Assembly: GCF_032854445.1 (NCBI RefSeq)
Contig: NC_088306.1
Coordinates: 26,445,764-26,509,763, forward strand
Direction of reading: 5' to 3'
DNA length: 64,000 nt
Source: Liolophura sinensis
Lineage: Eukaryota; Mollusca; Polyplacophora; Chitonida; Chitonidae
Positions within the stretch are counted from its first letter, which is position 1; every line of letters begins with the position of its first letter. Made by a program: the position numbers and the translations under genes. The notes below the pieces were generated by a model that searched no databases, was not told where the DNA came from, and saw only the letters and a list, made by a program, of their open reading frames with translations. Below are positions 34,101 to 41,999 of this stretch, in pieces.

Positions 34101-35036
34101 GTTATTAACAAGGTTTGCTGAAAGGTTCGCTGCCAAGAATTTTCTTTATTTATGTACATGTATTTCATTTGTGTTTTGACAGCAGACTTATTGCCTCATT
34201 GGGAAACAAGGAGATTTGGGTTCAGACACATGTAAAATTTTGGCTTGCATGGCAAACAACAGCCCCTTGAAAGATAAACCATTATATACTCTGTAGAAGC
34301 CTCGCTGGCTCTGAAGATTAAAGCACTGGCCCATTGCAATTGTCAGGCCCGAGACCAGTAAGGTGGTGTGTTCAAATCTGTCTCTTCCTGCTTCAGCTGT
34401 GGCTTTGTCAGGTAGCTAGCAATGGCCTGTGCTTTACTCTGGGCACCCCATTTTTCTCTCACTGTAAACATGATCATCGTTGTATAGGTGAGAAATTCTG
34501 TGGTGTAAAATGCCAGTGAAATAAAATAAATATATGCTCTGGACAAGAAAAAGGAATTCACATGTTTTGACATTTTGAACAAAAATGTCTGAATTGTAGG
34601 TGCCTGATTGCTGAATTTTACCAAATATTTTGAAGTATAGTAGTGTAACTGGCATTTGAATCCAAGATATGTTCTGTGGTTATTAGCTTACATTTTCTCT
34701 GTAATGATTTCTCTTTGCAGGGTTCGTTTGTATGGCACAAAATTCAACCCAGAAACTCTATCACTGCAGTCAGGACGAACAGACAGCTCTTACGAGGATA
34801 TGTACAAGTCAAAGAACATGAAACAGAAACTGCTACGCAATGGAGATCCCTTTGAAATAGGCTTGGACCAATCCAACGGTTCGTTGAACAGTTCGGAGCT
34901 TCCTGTGGGCAGTTACTGTCTTCACACCATGAACGGAAATGGCGTGACATCGCAAACCACGGACGATGCCCCAGTCACGAACACACACCGACCACCTGTG
35001 ACCAGTCACACAGAAATTCATGCAGATGTCCCGTAA
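11429..35036 (+). CDS. GDPD5: GDPD5/GDE2-like six-transmembrane glycerophosphodiester phosphodiesterase, 13 coding exons
   Basis: Spliced model of 619 residues (human GDE2 is about 605). Exons: 11429-11545, 16696-16799, 18090-18180, 19077-19235, 19970-20063, 27165-27310, 28034-28116, 28566-28716, 30115-30336, 31105-31250, 32084-32231, 33880-33962, 34721-35036. Phases match at every junction. Membrane segments lie near residues 42-64, 85-104, 121-145, 161-180, 194-213 and 492-513. The GDPD domain lies between the last two, so it should be extracellular. Metal and catalytic residues are visible: GHRGAP (His232, Arg233), PENT (Glu241), E-S-D (Glu259, Asp261) and LLHD (His274). Human GDE2 is known to cleave GPI anchors and drive neuronal differentiation; the same role here is inference. 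The start ACCATGG is an ideal Kozak context and aligns with the human start. Paralogues GDPD2/GDPD4 are possible alternatives; the conserved N-terminal GCRW and Cys25 favour GDPD5. Confidence 0.93.
12007..12141 (+). mobile_element. SINE-A, 5'-truncated
   Basis: Starts within the body (GCCGTAAGCGGGAAG) and keeps the conserved tail with AATATTCTTGAGTATGGCG and the A-rich end. Lies in intron 1. Confidence 0.8.
12600..13845. repeat. 31-bp minisatellite array, interrupted by a gap
   Basis: Roughly 40 copies (gap included) of a 31-bp unit built on ACATGGATATAGCCTGTAAA. Because 31 is not a multiple of three, all minus-strand frames stay open by chance repetition, giving spurious 420-436 residue frames. 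Confidence 0.95.
12858..13057. other. assembly gap of 200 N
   Basis: Exactly 200 undetermined bases inside the 31-bp array. The true array length is therefore unknown. Confidence 0.99.
14155..14660 (+). repeat. dispersed repeat R3, copy split by a SINE
   Basis: The sequence on both sides of the SINE at 14230-14494 aligns continuously to 41397-41580: ATCATGAAGC, TTGTTATTTCTTACGTAACA, then CAACATATTGCCTGACA and TATTGTAAAACGA. This copy is the filled site. Confidence 0.7.
14230..14494 (+). mobile_element. SINE-A, full length with target duplication
   Basis: tRNA-like head with A box TGGCTCAGTTGG and B box GAGTTCAAGTCC, a unique body, and the tail TATTCTTGAGTACG...ACACCAATCAAATAAAT. Flanked by the 14-bp direct repeat CTTACGTAACAAGG at 14216-14229 and 14495-14508. 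Confidence 0.9.
14788..14830. repeat. (TA)n microsatellite
   Basis: Uninterrupted TA run of about 30 bp extended by TACATGTATATATA. Confidence 0.95.
16104..16155. repeat. (TA)n microsatellite
   Basis: TA repeats with one ATGTA interruption, in intron 1. Confidence 0.95.
16530..16650. repeat. 21-bp tandem repeat, six copies, just before exon 2
   Basis: Six copies of a 21-bp unit, ATGACATGGACGAGTGTAAAT, with CATGG changing to CACGG in the last three. It ends about 46 bp before the exon 2 acceptor. Confidence 0.9.
16696..16799 (+). CDS. GDPD5: GDPD5-like exon 2
   Basis: Residues 40-74. Encodes the first membrane segment (FTVLVITFLYVLFYFYFWLV) followed by NDYDDFNW, which matches the human NDYDEFNW. 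Acceptor TTTTCAG, donor TTG|GTGAGT. Trp74 is split by the intron. Confidence 0.93.
16931..17015 (+). mobile_element. SINE-A fragment
   Basis: Old degenerate piece starting at the B box (AGTTCAAGTC) and running through the GTGGGAATGTCTGCCTGCAAC body. Confidence 0.55.
17053..17328 (-). mobile_element. SINE-A, full length, inverted
   Basis: Complete element on the minus strand. The tail is (ATTT)n at 17053 and the tRNA-like head ends near 17325. Target duplication AATACCACTTGA at 17041-17052 and about 17330-17341. Confidence 0.9.
18090..18180 (+). CDS. GDPD5: GDPD5-like exon 3
   Basis: Residues 74-104. Encodes the short extracellular loop RWYPWYK and membrane segment 2. Acceptor GATCAG, donor ATG|GTAAGC, phase 0. 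Confidence 0.9.
18395..18475 (+). repeat. dispersed repeat R2, copy 1
   Basis: About 80 bp containing GTGCATTTTCAGAGGCAAAT and CATAAAATATT. It matches 29345-29425, which carries GTGCATTTTTAGAGGCAAAT. Family unknown. Confidence 0.45.
19077..19235 (+). CDS. GDPD5: GDPD5-like exon 4
   Basis: Residues 105-157, 53 codons. Encodes the end of segment 2, a loop, and segment 3 (LILSLITLACCVAATVMF). It finishes with LWRSEWTVLKLSLQ, matching human LWEDEWEVLLISLQ. Phase 0 at both ends. Confidence 0.93.
19354..19611 (+). mobile_element. SINE-A, full length
   Basis: Diverged head (CATGGCCGAGGGGGTTAGC) with a standard body and tail. TTCATTTGGGTTGAG is duplicated on both flanks (about 19340 and 19614). Confidence 0.88.
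19970..20063 (+). CDS. GDPD5: GDPD5-like exon 5
   Basis: Residues 158-188 plus one base. Encodes membrane segment 4 with GPFLHIGAV and TWIIAG, matching human APFLHVGAV and SWIVAG. Joined directly to the exon at 27165, the segment 4-5 spacing equals the human protein exactly. Confidence 0.92.
20356..20621 (+). mobile_element. SINE-A, full length
   Basis: Head CCTCCATGGATCAGTTGGTTAGC, complete body, shortened tail. A probable imperfect duplication TATAAG-C/T-TGG lies on the flanks. Confidence 0.85.
22255..22372. repeat. ATGTAACAAAGGG tandem repeat
   Basis: Three copies of a unit of about 36-46 bp containing TTAATTACATGTAACAAAGG, followed by a poly-A stretch. Confidence 0.85.
22547..22811 (+). 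mobile_element. SINE-A, full length
   Basis: Good A and B boxes, complete body and (AAAT)n tail. Flanking duplication close to AAATGACTCTAA. Confidence 0.9.
23119..23319 (-). mobile_element. MITE family 1, copy 3 (inverted)
   Basis: About 200 bp in reverse orientation to copies 1 and 2. Ends read TACATTAGTTCCTCAAC and GTTGAAGAATTGCTGTA, with TA at both edges. Lies in intron 5. Confidence 0.6.
23382..23398. repeat. poly-C tract
   Basis: Seventeen consecutive C residues. Confidence 0.95.
23870..25690. repeat. 38-bp minisatellite array in intron 5
   Basis: About 47 copies of a 38-bp unit containing CAGCCACATGGAGCTGCTC and AGAGTTTTACTGAAGTAAA. Shortened variants (CAGTTGCTCAGTTTTAC) recur in the same order at about 24685-24830 and 25370-25510, which points to block duplication. 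Confidence 0.95.
25740..27164 (+). repeat. tandem array of 13 decayed copies of the exon 6 acceptor plus exon start
   Basis: Each unit has a branch-point-like TTACTAAAC, T/G-rich tract, TTTCAG (TTACAG in one unit, TTTTAG in another), then TGCTGAAGACAGTGTGGTTG, the start of real exon 6. Copied exon starts: 25802, 25926, 26013, 26100, 26187, 26313, 26437, 26563, 26689, 26815, 26902, 26991, 27078; the true exon is at 27165. Spacings fall into two classes, 87 (89 once) and 124-126. The copies stop resembling the exon after about 55 bases and are frameshifted or contain stops (for example TGTGTATGA in copy 1), so they look like pseudo-exons. Confidence 0.92.
27165..27310 (+). CDS. GDPD5: GDPD5-like exon 6 (membrane segment 5 and start of the catalytic domain)
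   Basis: Residues 189-237. Encodes segment 5 (WLCVYIGVMTVLYLCPLVI), NSPC, and then PPKPEVIGHRGAPA, the hallmark of the GDPD family with His232 and Arg233. Acceptor TTTCAG, donor GCT|GTAAGT. It is the last, intact member of the acceptor array. Confidence 0.94.
27597..27855 (+). mobile_element. SINE-A, full length
   Basis: Head ACCATGGCTCAGTTGGTTAGC with the complete body. Flanking duplication ATCAGATGGYCTG at about 27584 and 27856. Confidence 0.88.
28034..28116 (+). CDS. GDPD5: GDPD5-like exon 7
   Basis: Residues 238-264 plus two bases. VAPENTILSFQSAA holds Glu241, and FESDVRI holds the metal ligands Glu259 and Asp261. Acceptor CACCAG, donor AAG|GTAAGC. Confidence 0.93.
28566..28716 (+). CDS. 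GDPD5: GDPD5-like exon 8
   Basis: Residues 265-315. SFDGVPFLLHDSSLRRTTN contains catalytic His274 and is nearly the human SLDGVPFLMHDTTLRRTTN. It ends FDAGSWYLT (human LNAGQWFLK). The poly-T tract and TTTCCAG acceptor are strong. Confidence 0.94.
28820..29123 (+). mobile_element. SINE-B, near full length
   Basis: tRNA-like head with TAGTGGTTAGAGCG (A box) and GGATCAAACCCC (B box), a body with CATTGAGAGG and GGAAACATGACT, and a tail ending TGTAAAACTGCAAGC plus (CATA)n. Same family as 47656-48008. Confidence 0.7.
29345..29425 (+). repeat. dispersed repeat R2, copy 2
   Basis: Pairs with 18395-18475 over about 80 bp, including GAGGCAAATAAATGT. Confidence 0.45.
30115..30336 (+). CDS. GDPD5: GDPD5-like exon 9
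   Basis: Residues 316-389, 74 codons. Middle of the GDPD barrel: PTFAEMLQLA (human CSLAELLELA) and FTPPVKHPYHN (human RDPPREHPYRS). Phase 0 at both ends; donor AAG|GTATGG. Confidence 0.93.
31105..31250 (+). CDS. GDPD5: GDPD5-like exon 10
   Basis: Residues 390-437 plus two bases. Starts ILWLRRN (human VMWLPSR) and ends NFRAVNLHYDMISEKDI (human HIQRLNLRYTQVSRQEL). Confidence 0.92.
31460..31718 (+). mobile_element. SINE-A, full length
   Basis: Head CCCTCCGTGGCTCTGTTGG with an internal deletion (GTTAGCGCAGCG), complete body and tail. Flanks share TATGRATGA. Confidence 0.85.
32084..32231 (+). CDS. GDPD5: GDPD5-like exon 11
   Basis: Residues 438-487. NIYIVNSVWMFSLYWCVGV and HSVSTDQ match human NLYTVNAPWLFSLLWCAGV and PSVTSDN, the end of the GDPD barrel. 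The donor ATG|GTCAGT is weaker than the others, but phase and homology fix it. Confidence 0.9.
33303..33413. repeat. short inverted-repeat element
   Basis: GTATCAAATTTATTA at 33313-33327 is perfectly inverted at 33387-33401, with further partial pairing outside (CACT...GTATC). Hairpin or small MITE; no second copy seen. Confidence 0.5.
33880..33962 (+). CDS. GDPD5: GDPD5-like exon 12 (last membrane segment)
   Basis: Residues 488-514 plus two bases. SPKSYLILWIAVDVLSAVIV and LLFIVQR form membrane segment 6, matching human YCLMWVTADLVSFTLIVGIF. Acceptor ATACAG, donor AGAG|GTAAGA. Confidence 0.92.
34030..34083. repeat. perfect 17-bp inverted repeat
   Basis: CATAAATGATATTGCCT at 34030-34046 and its exact complement at 34067-34083, 20-base loop, 67 bp after the exon 12 donor. 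Confidence 0.85.
34298..34533 (+). mobile_element. SINE-C, tRNA-derived, single copy
   Basis: tRNA-like head GCCTCGCTGGCTCTGAAGAT, B box GTGTTCAAATC, a body that includes CACTGTAAACATGATCATCG, and a tail GTGGTGTAAAATGCCAGTGA plus AATAAATA. The tail resembles SINE-A but the body differs. Confidence 0.5.
34721..35036 (+). CDS. GDPD5: GDPD5-like exon 13 and stop
   Basis: Residues 515-619, then TAA at 35034-35036. Cytosolic tail starting RVRLYGTKFNPETL. It is polar and Ser/Thr-rich, and its only cysteine is Cys581. Strong TTTGCAG acceptor. Confidence 0.93.
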
Positions 35037-38000
35037 GCTGATTCCTCCAATCTTGGCCGGGGTTCACAATGTCATGGGCAAAGCCTAATGTCTGACTTTT
35101 CCTGGAACTAAAGGTTTTGAGACCCAAGGAAGAGACAATCAAGTTCTTGTATGTGAACTTAACTTTACACACTTGAAATCCTGAAGGTATACGGTATTTC
35201 TACATGACACTTGTGAAAGCAGTTATTATGTCAGGTTTTGTTTCAGGGCATTAGGAAAATGATAAATAATGTTTTGCCCTGCCACTTGACGTGGTGCGCC
35301 AGCTCTGTTCCGTTGCAATACTGTCCAAATCATTCTACAGGTATCTGCAAAAATGGCCTATCTCTTTTGCATGTTGTTTACTTTTATTTATTTTTTTTTT
35401 GTTTGCAGCAATTCACTTTAGCAAATTGTTTTGGTTTTATTTTGCAGATATTTAGACAAAAAGTTCTATGTAAACTACATCTGATATAATCATTAGATTA
35501 GACAATAATTTCTGCAATGTTCCTGCAGTTTATAATCATTATATTCATATTATAAACTGAAGGATGGGCCACCAGGTTAATACTGAAATTCCTTTTAAGT
35601 GAAACTTCAGCAGATATGAAGTGAATTTTATTGAAATAGGCAGGATGTGTCAAGTATGTGATATAGGTGTTTGCAAACATATGCATTTCCACAGATATGC
35701 AGGATGCACCGTTTTAGTGCCTTGTGTGATAGTTGCCTGTGTATGGTGGTGTTGAGATGCTGATTACAGGTTACCTGATTTGTTACCTATTGAATGGTGT
35801 ACAGTTTGTACTGCGGTAATGACCGGGCATACTGGGCGACCAGAAAGCTAATCCCACCAAAGTGTCACAAGTAAAGTTTCCATGTTTTATACGGAAACTT
35901 TGTGAAGCAAACCTGCTGTTGAAGGATTTATGAGATTCATTTGAAGCCTTTTTGCTGATAGTAGTTGCCACAAGACTGTTTTAAGGGATTTTGTTATGTC
36001 GTGTATCTATTCACATGACTACATTTAATACCTGCAGGAGCGTTTTTGATATAAATGATTTGGATCGGTACTTAATGTTGGCAAATATCTGTACTTATAT
36101 TAAGTGCAGATGTGCCAAAAAAAAAAGAAAAAATGAATGAACAAGACTGCTTTTCAAATATGGCCAATCATACATTCAACTATATATGAAGGGAAACCCT
36201 ACAGTTAGATATACATGTAGATTGTATTAGTCCAGATTACCGGTCTGTTTTATTTAAACATATTTATGTGTGTAGCCAAAGACTAGTTTGTGTTGGTTAA
36301 ATGTAGTTTCCCGTTTTGAGCAAGTTTTTAATAAAGATAAATGCACATGCGCATTCCCTTGTACAGCAACATGTACAGCTTTAAATACATGTATAAAGCT
36401 GTACATGTAGCTGTACACATGTATAAAGCTGTTTACATGTAGCTGTACACATGCATCAGGCTGTACATGTACATGTAGCTGTACTGTTGAGTGATGTAAA
36501 AATTGCTCGAATTTATGCCCAAAGAAAGAGTCACTGTGGTACAAGTGTATAAATGTTTACAAATCCGACTTATATTAGAAGGAACTGAGAGAAGTATGGT
36601 TGTGAAAAGGTTAAGTTCTACATGATTTTATTCTTAACTGTGAATTACATGTAACTGTACACAGTCCACTGATCTGTCCATTATACACTGTTGCCACGTA
36701 GATGAAATGATTCTGGACAAGTTGACCTACATGCATGCTGAATATGAGCGTTGCTGAGGCATTTGTAACACCATAAAACTAAGCTGACCTGGGCTCGCTT
36801 AAGGGATTTAAACATTCATGAGTGAAGACAGAGAAGACATTGCGAGGTATCTTTTTTTTCTGGCTGTGTCTGAATGATGAAGAATTCATTGAGACTGTTG
36901 ATCCCAAGAATGTCCACACTCACATCACAAACTGTGATCATAATCAAATGTAGTATAATTTTAGATTAACGATATTCTGTGACACACAATTTCGTACCAC
37001 CTAGCTAGATCACAATTTATTGAAATCAACAAAGTTGTGTCTTTCTTCTTCCTAGAATTTTGAAGGCTATTTGCATCGTTGAAAAGCAACCATGTGGCAA
37101 CATTGCCATTGTCTTATGTCTTGTAGCAGGTGGCTTTGCTTGACCTTTCTGTAAACAGATGATTGTTGGTAACCACGGCAAAGCCTGAAAGCCAGCCACA
37201 GCCCATGCTGTTACGGCCAAATGCATGTGGAAATATTTGGGTGTAATATGTATATCTAGAAATGAAAACAAGCCATGTTTTGTTTTAAGAAATCATTCTG
37301 CATAACTCCACCAAGAATGGTAACATTTCACGTTTGTATTAAAATTTGAACATAATGTCAGTTTTTGGGGTAATGCCAGTTAGTCAGATTTGGCCATATT
37401 TACCCAAAGGTCATTAGCTTATATCCAAAATGATTGGATATATTATCCCTTATCCCTGTTCTGATGACAATAATCATACTGGTGCAATACTACATGTATC
37501 TTACACTGGGAGAATCCCAAGATAGCTAGATTCTGGTCAAATTTGGAAGTTTTCTGTAGACCTTCTAATGCATTTTCCCTTCTAAACAGTGATGGTTAAT
37601 ACAGAAAAACCGGCTGTCCTTGATACACAGGACTAGCCTTTTGAGCTTTCATCCATGTTTGGTAAGGCCAATCCTTATGCAACAAAGGTAATCAGGTTTA
37701 GCTTTTACATAAAACTGCATACTGGTACGTGCACACGACTTTTTTTCCATACAATAGTGACACAGGTCCATGTGGTTAATGATCAATTTGTTACCAGTTT
37801 ACACTCAAAACGTCATTGCAAAGAAAGGTGTGAACTTAAAAACTTAACACCTTGGGCCTAAAATTTCTTTGGGTTCAGGAGATTCCCAATTGGATTGACA
37901 CAGACCTATGTTTATCAAAATACACGCATGTATACAGTGATAATAAGCGGTTTATTCATTTTGTTGAAATGTCAGTGTTACTCAAGATACCCGGATATAA

Positions 38001-39829
38001 TAAACAAGTCAAGAGGCATAATTCGTTTATTTGTAGACATATTACAATATAATTGATTAATGGTGCATACTGAATAGCATAATCACAATACTGACACTGG
38101 CTGAGGAAACAAACGTGGCATAAATGCTGAAGGTTTGCTTTTGTTATGCGGAGATATTCTGCGATTGTTAAGGAATTCCCTGTATGATTTTGTAATTTCT
38201 GTTTATTTAATTTGAAAGCAGAGAGAATAATTTTGTACATATTAGTCAGTATTCAAAATATTTAGTATTTGGTATTTAGTATGACAAGTATTTGGCTTGT
38301 CATATGTATGCAGCTGACTGATATACTTTCAGAAATTTTGTAGTACACGTATTTCCAAAATTGAAAAGTCTTGGAGGCTTGAACAAGTATTACTTGACCC
38401 AAATAGAAGCCTGGAAGCATTTTGAACGTATTCATGTTTGCTCGCGTGAATACGAGAAATGACAGGTGTTGTGTTGTCATTTTAATGTTAACTTTCAAAA
38501 ATGTATTTATTTAGCTTTATTATATACGTCATGTGTATATATATTTTACTCTATCAATAAGAGTTTAATTTGTACCGCCATACAAATGTTGTGTTTATTA
38601 GCATTTATTTCTCCATTTTCGGCACGTAAAAATGTGTAATACATCTGCTCTGTGATGGAAACTTGGTCAATTTGTCTGAGTATTGGAGGGCAATCTTGTG
38701 CAATGTTCAAATTCTTTAGTCACAGAATTCCATGTCATAATTATGTATATTTGTATACCCCCCAGCTCCTGATTGTAAATGTATTAAACTTAGCGTGAAA
38801 TCCCAGTAGATTATTATCTTTTTCACAAAGACCTACTATATTATCAAGAGGAGTTTATTTAATTGGCGAGTTTTGTGTATGTGACATCACTGTCTTGTTA
38901 AAGCCGAACGAGAGCTGATGTGGTTTTGTTAGAGACCAAATTAACTTTGGGTTGTGTGAGCTGTGTTCCAAAAACGGTCGGCTGCTGAAAAGGAGGTCAG
39001 TGTGCCAACCCTGATTTAACACATCATATTACCAATATATTTGTATATACGCGTATATCATATTTGTTCGTGTCAAGTGTAATACATTGCTACTACGATT
39101 AGCGTCAATGCTGTAATAAATTTAATTTTGTAAATTCATTCTTGTCAATAGCGAATGGAGACATCGTTAAGTGTAACGGTATAATAGATGCTGTTTTTCA
39201 GTATGGCGCCCAGCTCATATTATTGATACATTATTGCCCTGTGATAATGATGGGTTTTGATGTGACTATTTTGGAAAGCCTTTAAAAGGGATAGGTTGTA
39301 ATGTGCTTCGCTTAGGTTAAAGTAGGATGTGTGTGTATTACGCTGCGGAATCTATCTACATGCATTTTATGTTATGTCCACTAAATATATATTGGTTGCC
39401 ATAGGTTAATGTAAGCTGGTGTGACTCGTGCAACGTCATTCACGTGACGTGGCATGACGTGTATTCACGTCAGCTAAGACTAACGTATTCGGTTCAGGAT
39501 ATAGGAAGGTTTGTCACGTTCCCACGTTGAAGGTTTGTTACGTTATTGACAAGTAATTTTAGGTTACCACAAGTGAGGTTCTTTTGTGCGTGTTTTCACA
39601 CTTAAGCAGTTGGTTAAATTTTGAAATGTGTTTTTTATTCTGTGAAGCAAGCCCTCTGGTACCACACATTCCGTGCCTATTTCACACTGCATCTTTGACG
39701 CTCTTTTTGACAGCACTCTCAGAAGTGTCCGTCAGCGATTGTGATATAAATACTACGTAAACTATTCACAAATTTCTATCTATATACGTTTAAATGTCTA
39801 TACATGTTTCTCTGCGTGTGTGTGTGTAA

Positions 39830-39830
<1 letters not shown>
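35037..39830. other. probable 3' UTR followed by AT-rich intergenic DNA
   Basis: No exon of a further gene is recognised. AATAAA hexamers at 36330-36335 and 39115-39120 are candidate polyadenylation signals for the GDPD5-like transcript. Near 36360-36480 there are repeated GCTGTACATGTA words. Confidence 0.45.

Positions 39831-39891
<61 letters not shown>
39831..39891. repeat. (TA)n microsatellite
   Basis: About 55 bp of TA repeats, preceded by a short (TG)n. Confidence 0.95.
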
Positions 39892-39894
<3 letters not shown>

Positions 39895-39984
39895 ATAAAA
39901 TCTGCACATTTTAAGAAAACTCAAATATGCAGCGTTGTGTAATTTCGTGCAATTATAAATTATACACTAGTTTATCCCACAGGT

Positions 39985-40240
39985 TTGGACGCACTAGTTG
40001 CTGGTTCAGTTTTGGGCTTGGACAAAAATTCCATCCGCTCTCACTATTGCTGCAGCTCGGTGACAATCGTTTGATTGTTTGCGCAGTCTAACGCTCGTTG
40101 AAGACCATTTGTCCTCCACCAGTATGGCGGGCATATGTGCCGCACATGTGACAAAGATCGTCTTTAATTTGCCAAAGCTCGGTGCATGGATTACACCGGG
40201 CACTAAGTCCACTCAGGTCCCTACGTCCATAAACTGATCG
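39985..40240 (+). mobile_element. SINE-D-like repeat, copy 1
   Basis: Matches 58978-59300 at GCAGTCTAACGCTCGTTGAA and the GACCATTTGTCCTCCACCAGT block. The tRNA-like head is too diverged to be certain. Confidence 0.45.
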
Positions 40241-40444
40241 TCAGCGTATGAGTAAAAAATTCTTGTATCACCATAAACAAAAATCAAATCCAGTAGGTTT
40301 AGTTGCTGTCTTGTGTGAAGAGGTGTCTCGGATGCTGGGCCCTCTCCTCTACCCATGTGTACCAATCAATAAACTGGATATACGGAACCAAATAAACATT
40401 TTATGTGGGAGTTTAATTTCCTACAGCGTCCTTTCGTTGATACC

Positions 40445-41110
40445 ATCACAGGAAATCCAGAGAACAAATCACCTTTAAATGAAGAACTCCTCATCTAACT
40501 GCCATTTTGTGCGGATTTCAAATATGGTTTTTCTTTTTCTTTTTGGACGATGCAGCTATTCTTTTTAGCTGCTAAGCTTGCTCTGGTGGCGAAAATTCAA
40601 CGTTCAACATGAAGATTTATGCACCAGTAGTACTTTTTAAAAGACAATTGTTTAAAAGAAAAGACAAAAAACAATTCAACAATAGTTTGTTTGGAAGCAG
40701 TGTGGAAACATACCTGAAGGACAACATCCATTTTTTTCTGACGAGCTTTGTTACTCTATGCAATTTAAAGTGGAATTCTAACGAGGCCATCGGCTGCGCC
40801 ATGTTGGAGAAACCGAGAGCACGACTGGTTAAAGATAAAATGGGTGTCGGGTGACGTCAAAGGAAACAGAGCAAATCACCTTTAAATGAAGAACTTCTCA
40901 CCTAAATGCCTTTTGGTGCGGATTTCAAATATGGTTTTTGTGATTTTTGTTTTGTATTTATTATTTTTTACACTGATGAAGATGAAGATCTGGGGGTTGA
41001 ACATTTTGGACAAAATTGCACAGGCTGAAGTACAGTGACGTCACCTATTCTTTTAAGCTGCTAAGCTTACTCTGGTGGCGATAATTCCACGTCCAACATG
41101 AAGATTTATT
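40445..41110 (+). repeat. duplicated block, copies 1a and 1b
   Basis: Two tandem partial copies (about 40465-40620 and 40871-41105) share AAATCACCTTTAAATGAAGA, GCGGATTTCAAATATGG and AGCTGCTAAGCTT. The piece between them (40630-40850) is repeated at 42260-42430. No coding potential. Confidence 0.65.
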
Positions 41111-41396
41111 CACCTGTAGTACTATATCTATATCTGCAGTTACCGTGGAAATTCTTGATATAACGAACTATCAATTAAAGAAATAAATAATAAATGAGGA
41201 AATATTAAAGTCAGAGCATGGTTAAAGATTAAAATTAACTCATGACGGCGCTATGCTTCAGTCTGATAAATATGGGCCGAAAAGTCCACCTTAGATCTTC
41301 AGTAATTTCCGCACTTGTTTACACCAAAAAGTTTAAAAAATGAAAACCATATACGGAATCAACATCATGTAGCCTCTTAGATGATGCTCTGGCCTC

Positions 41397-41580
41397 CGAG
41401 ATCACGAAGCTTAAACCTGATTTAAAATTCAGATAACTTTAAAACTGTTATTTGTTACGTAACAAAGCCAATATACTACTTGACAGCATAAATTCAGGGT
41501 AACCTATTGTAAAACAATTTTTAGCTAAAATATCGCAAGGAAAATGCGAGGTTAAAGAACTGAAGTTCTGATTTAAGGCT
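41397..41580 (+). repeat. dispersed repeat R3, empty-site copy
   Basis: Continuous version of the repeat that is split by a SINE at 14230-14494. It reads TTATTTGTTACGTAACAAAG straight into CCAATATACTACTTGACAG. Confidence 0.7.
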
Positions 41581-41764
41581 TAGATCGCTTCTTGATCAGG
41601 GGGCCTGCTCTTTTAAAGAAATCCGCTGATTTTTTCTCCTGTAATTTATCCCTAAATTCGTATTTCTTTGGCATAATGTCCCAACAGAATTTTCCGTTTA
41701 GACTGTTACTCATGTAATTTCTCAGTCTCTTGCACATTGCCTTTCTGAGTGAACATCTCATGAA

Positions 41765-41999
41765 TCACATGTCCGACAATATCTGAGCTATTGTGACATT
41801 CCCTTGCAGAAGATGTCCAAAGAAAATGTCCTCTATTAGATGACGAGGTACTGTTTTCAGACACGGCAGCGTTAAGAGCATTTTGCCGAATCGTGCGGGT
41901 TGTGGGGCTGAGCTTGTGACACATAATGCGCAAGCGCGAGTTGGGCTTGGTCCTGTAAGGTTTCTATCTTCGTTCTGTCAACTAGGTCCCGTTTGGAAT
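41765..41999 (-). CDS. NR2E: nuclear receptor last exon (helices 9-12), frameshifted
   Basis: Acceptor TTGTTTCCAG. It continues in phase as [20 protein letters not shown]...[10 protein letters not shown]. Homology then jumps frame to [13 protein letters not shown]...[10 protein letters not shown]...ILSDM and TGA at 41767-41765. The length (235) is one short of an in-frame exon. A base lost in the assembly or a real lesion would both fit. Confidence 0.82.

Noticed and set aside
37026-37271. 81-codon minus-strand frame with a hydrophobic start
   Set aside because: No recognised family, no splice or expression support; lies in the probable 3' UTR region of the opposite strand.
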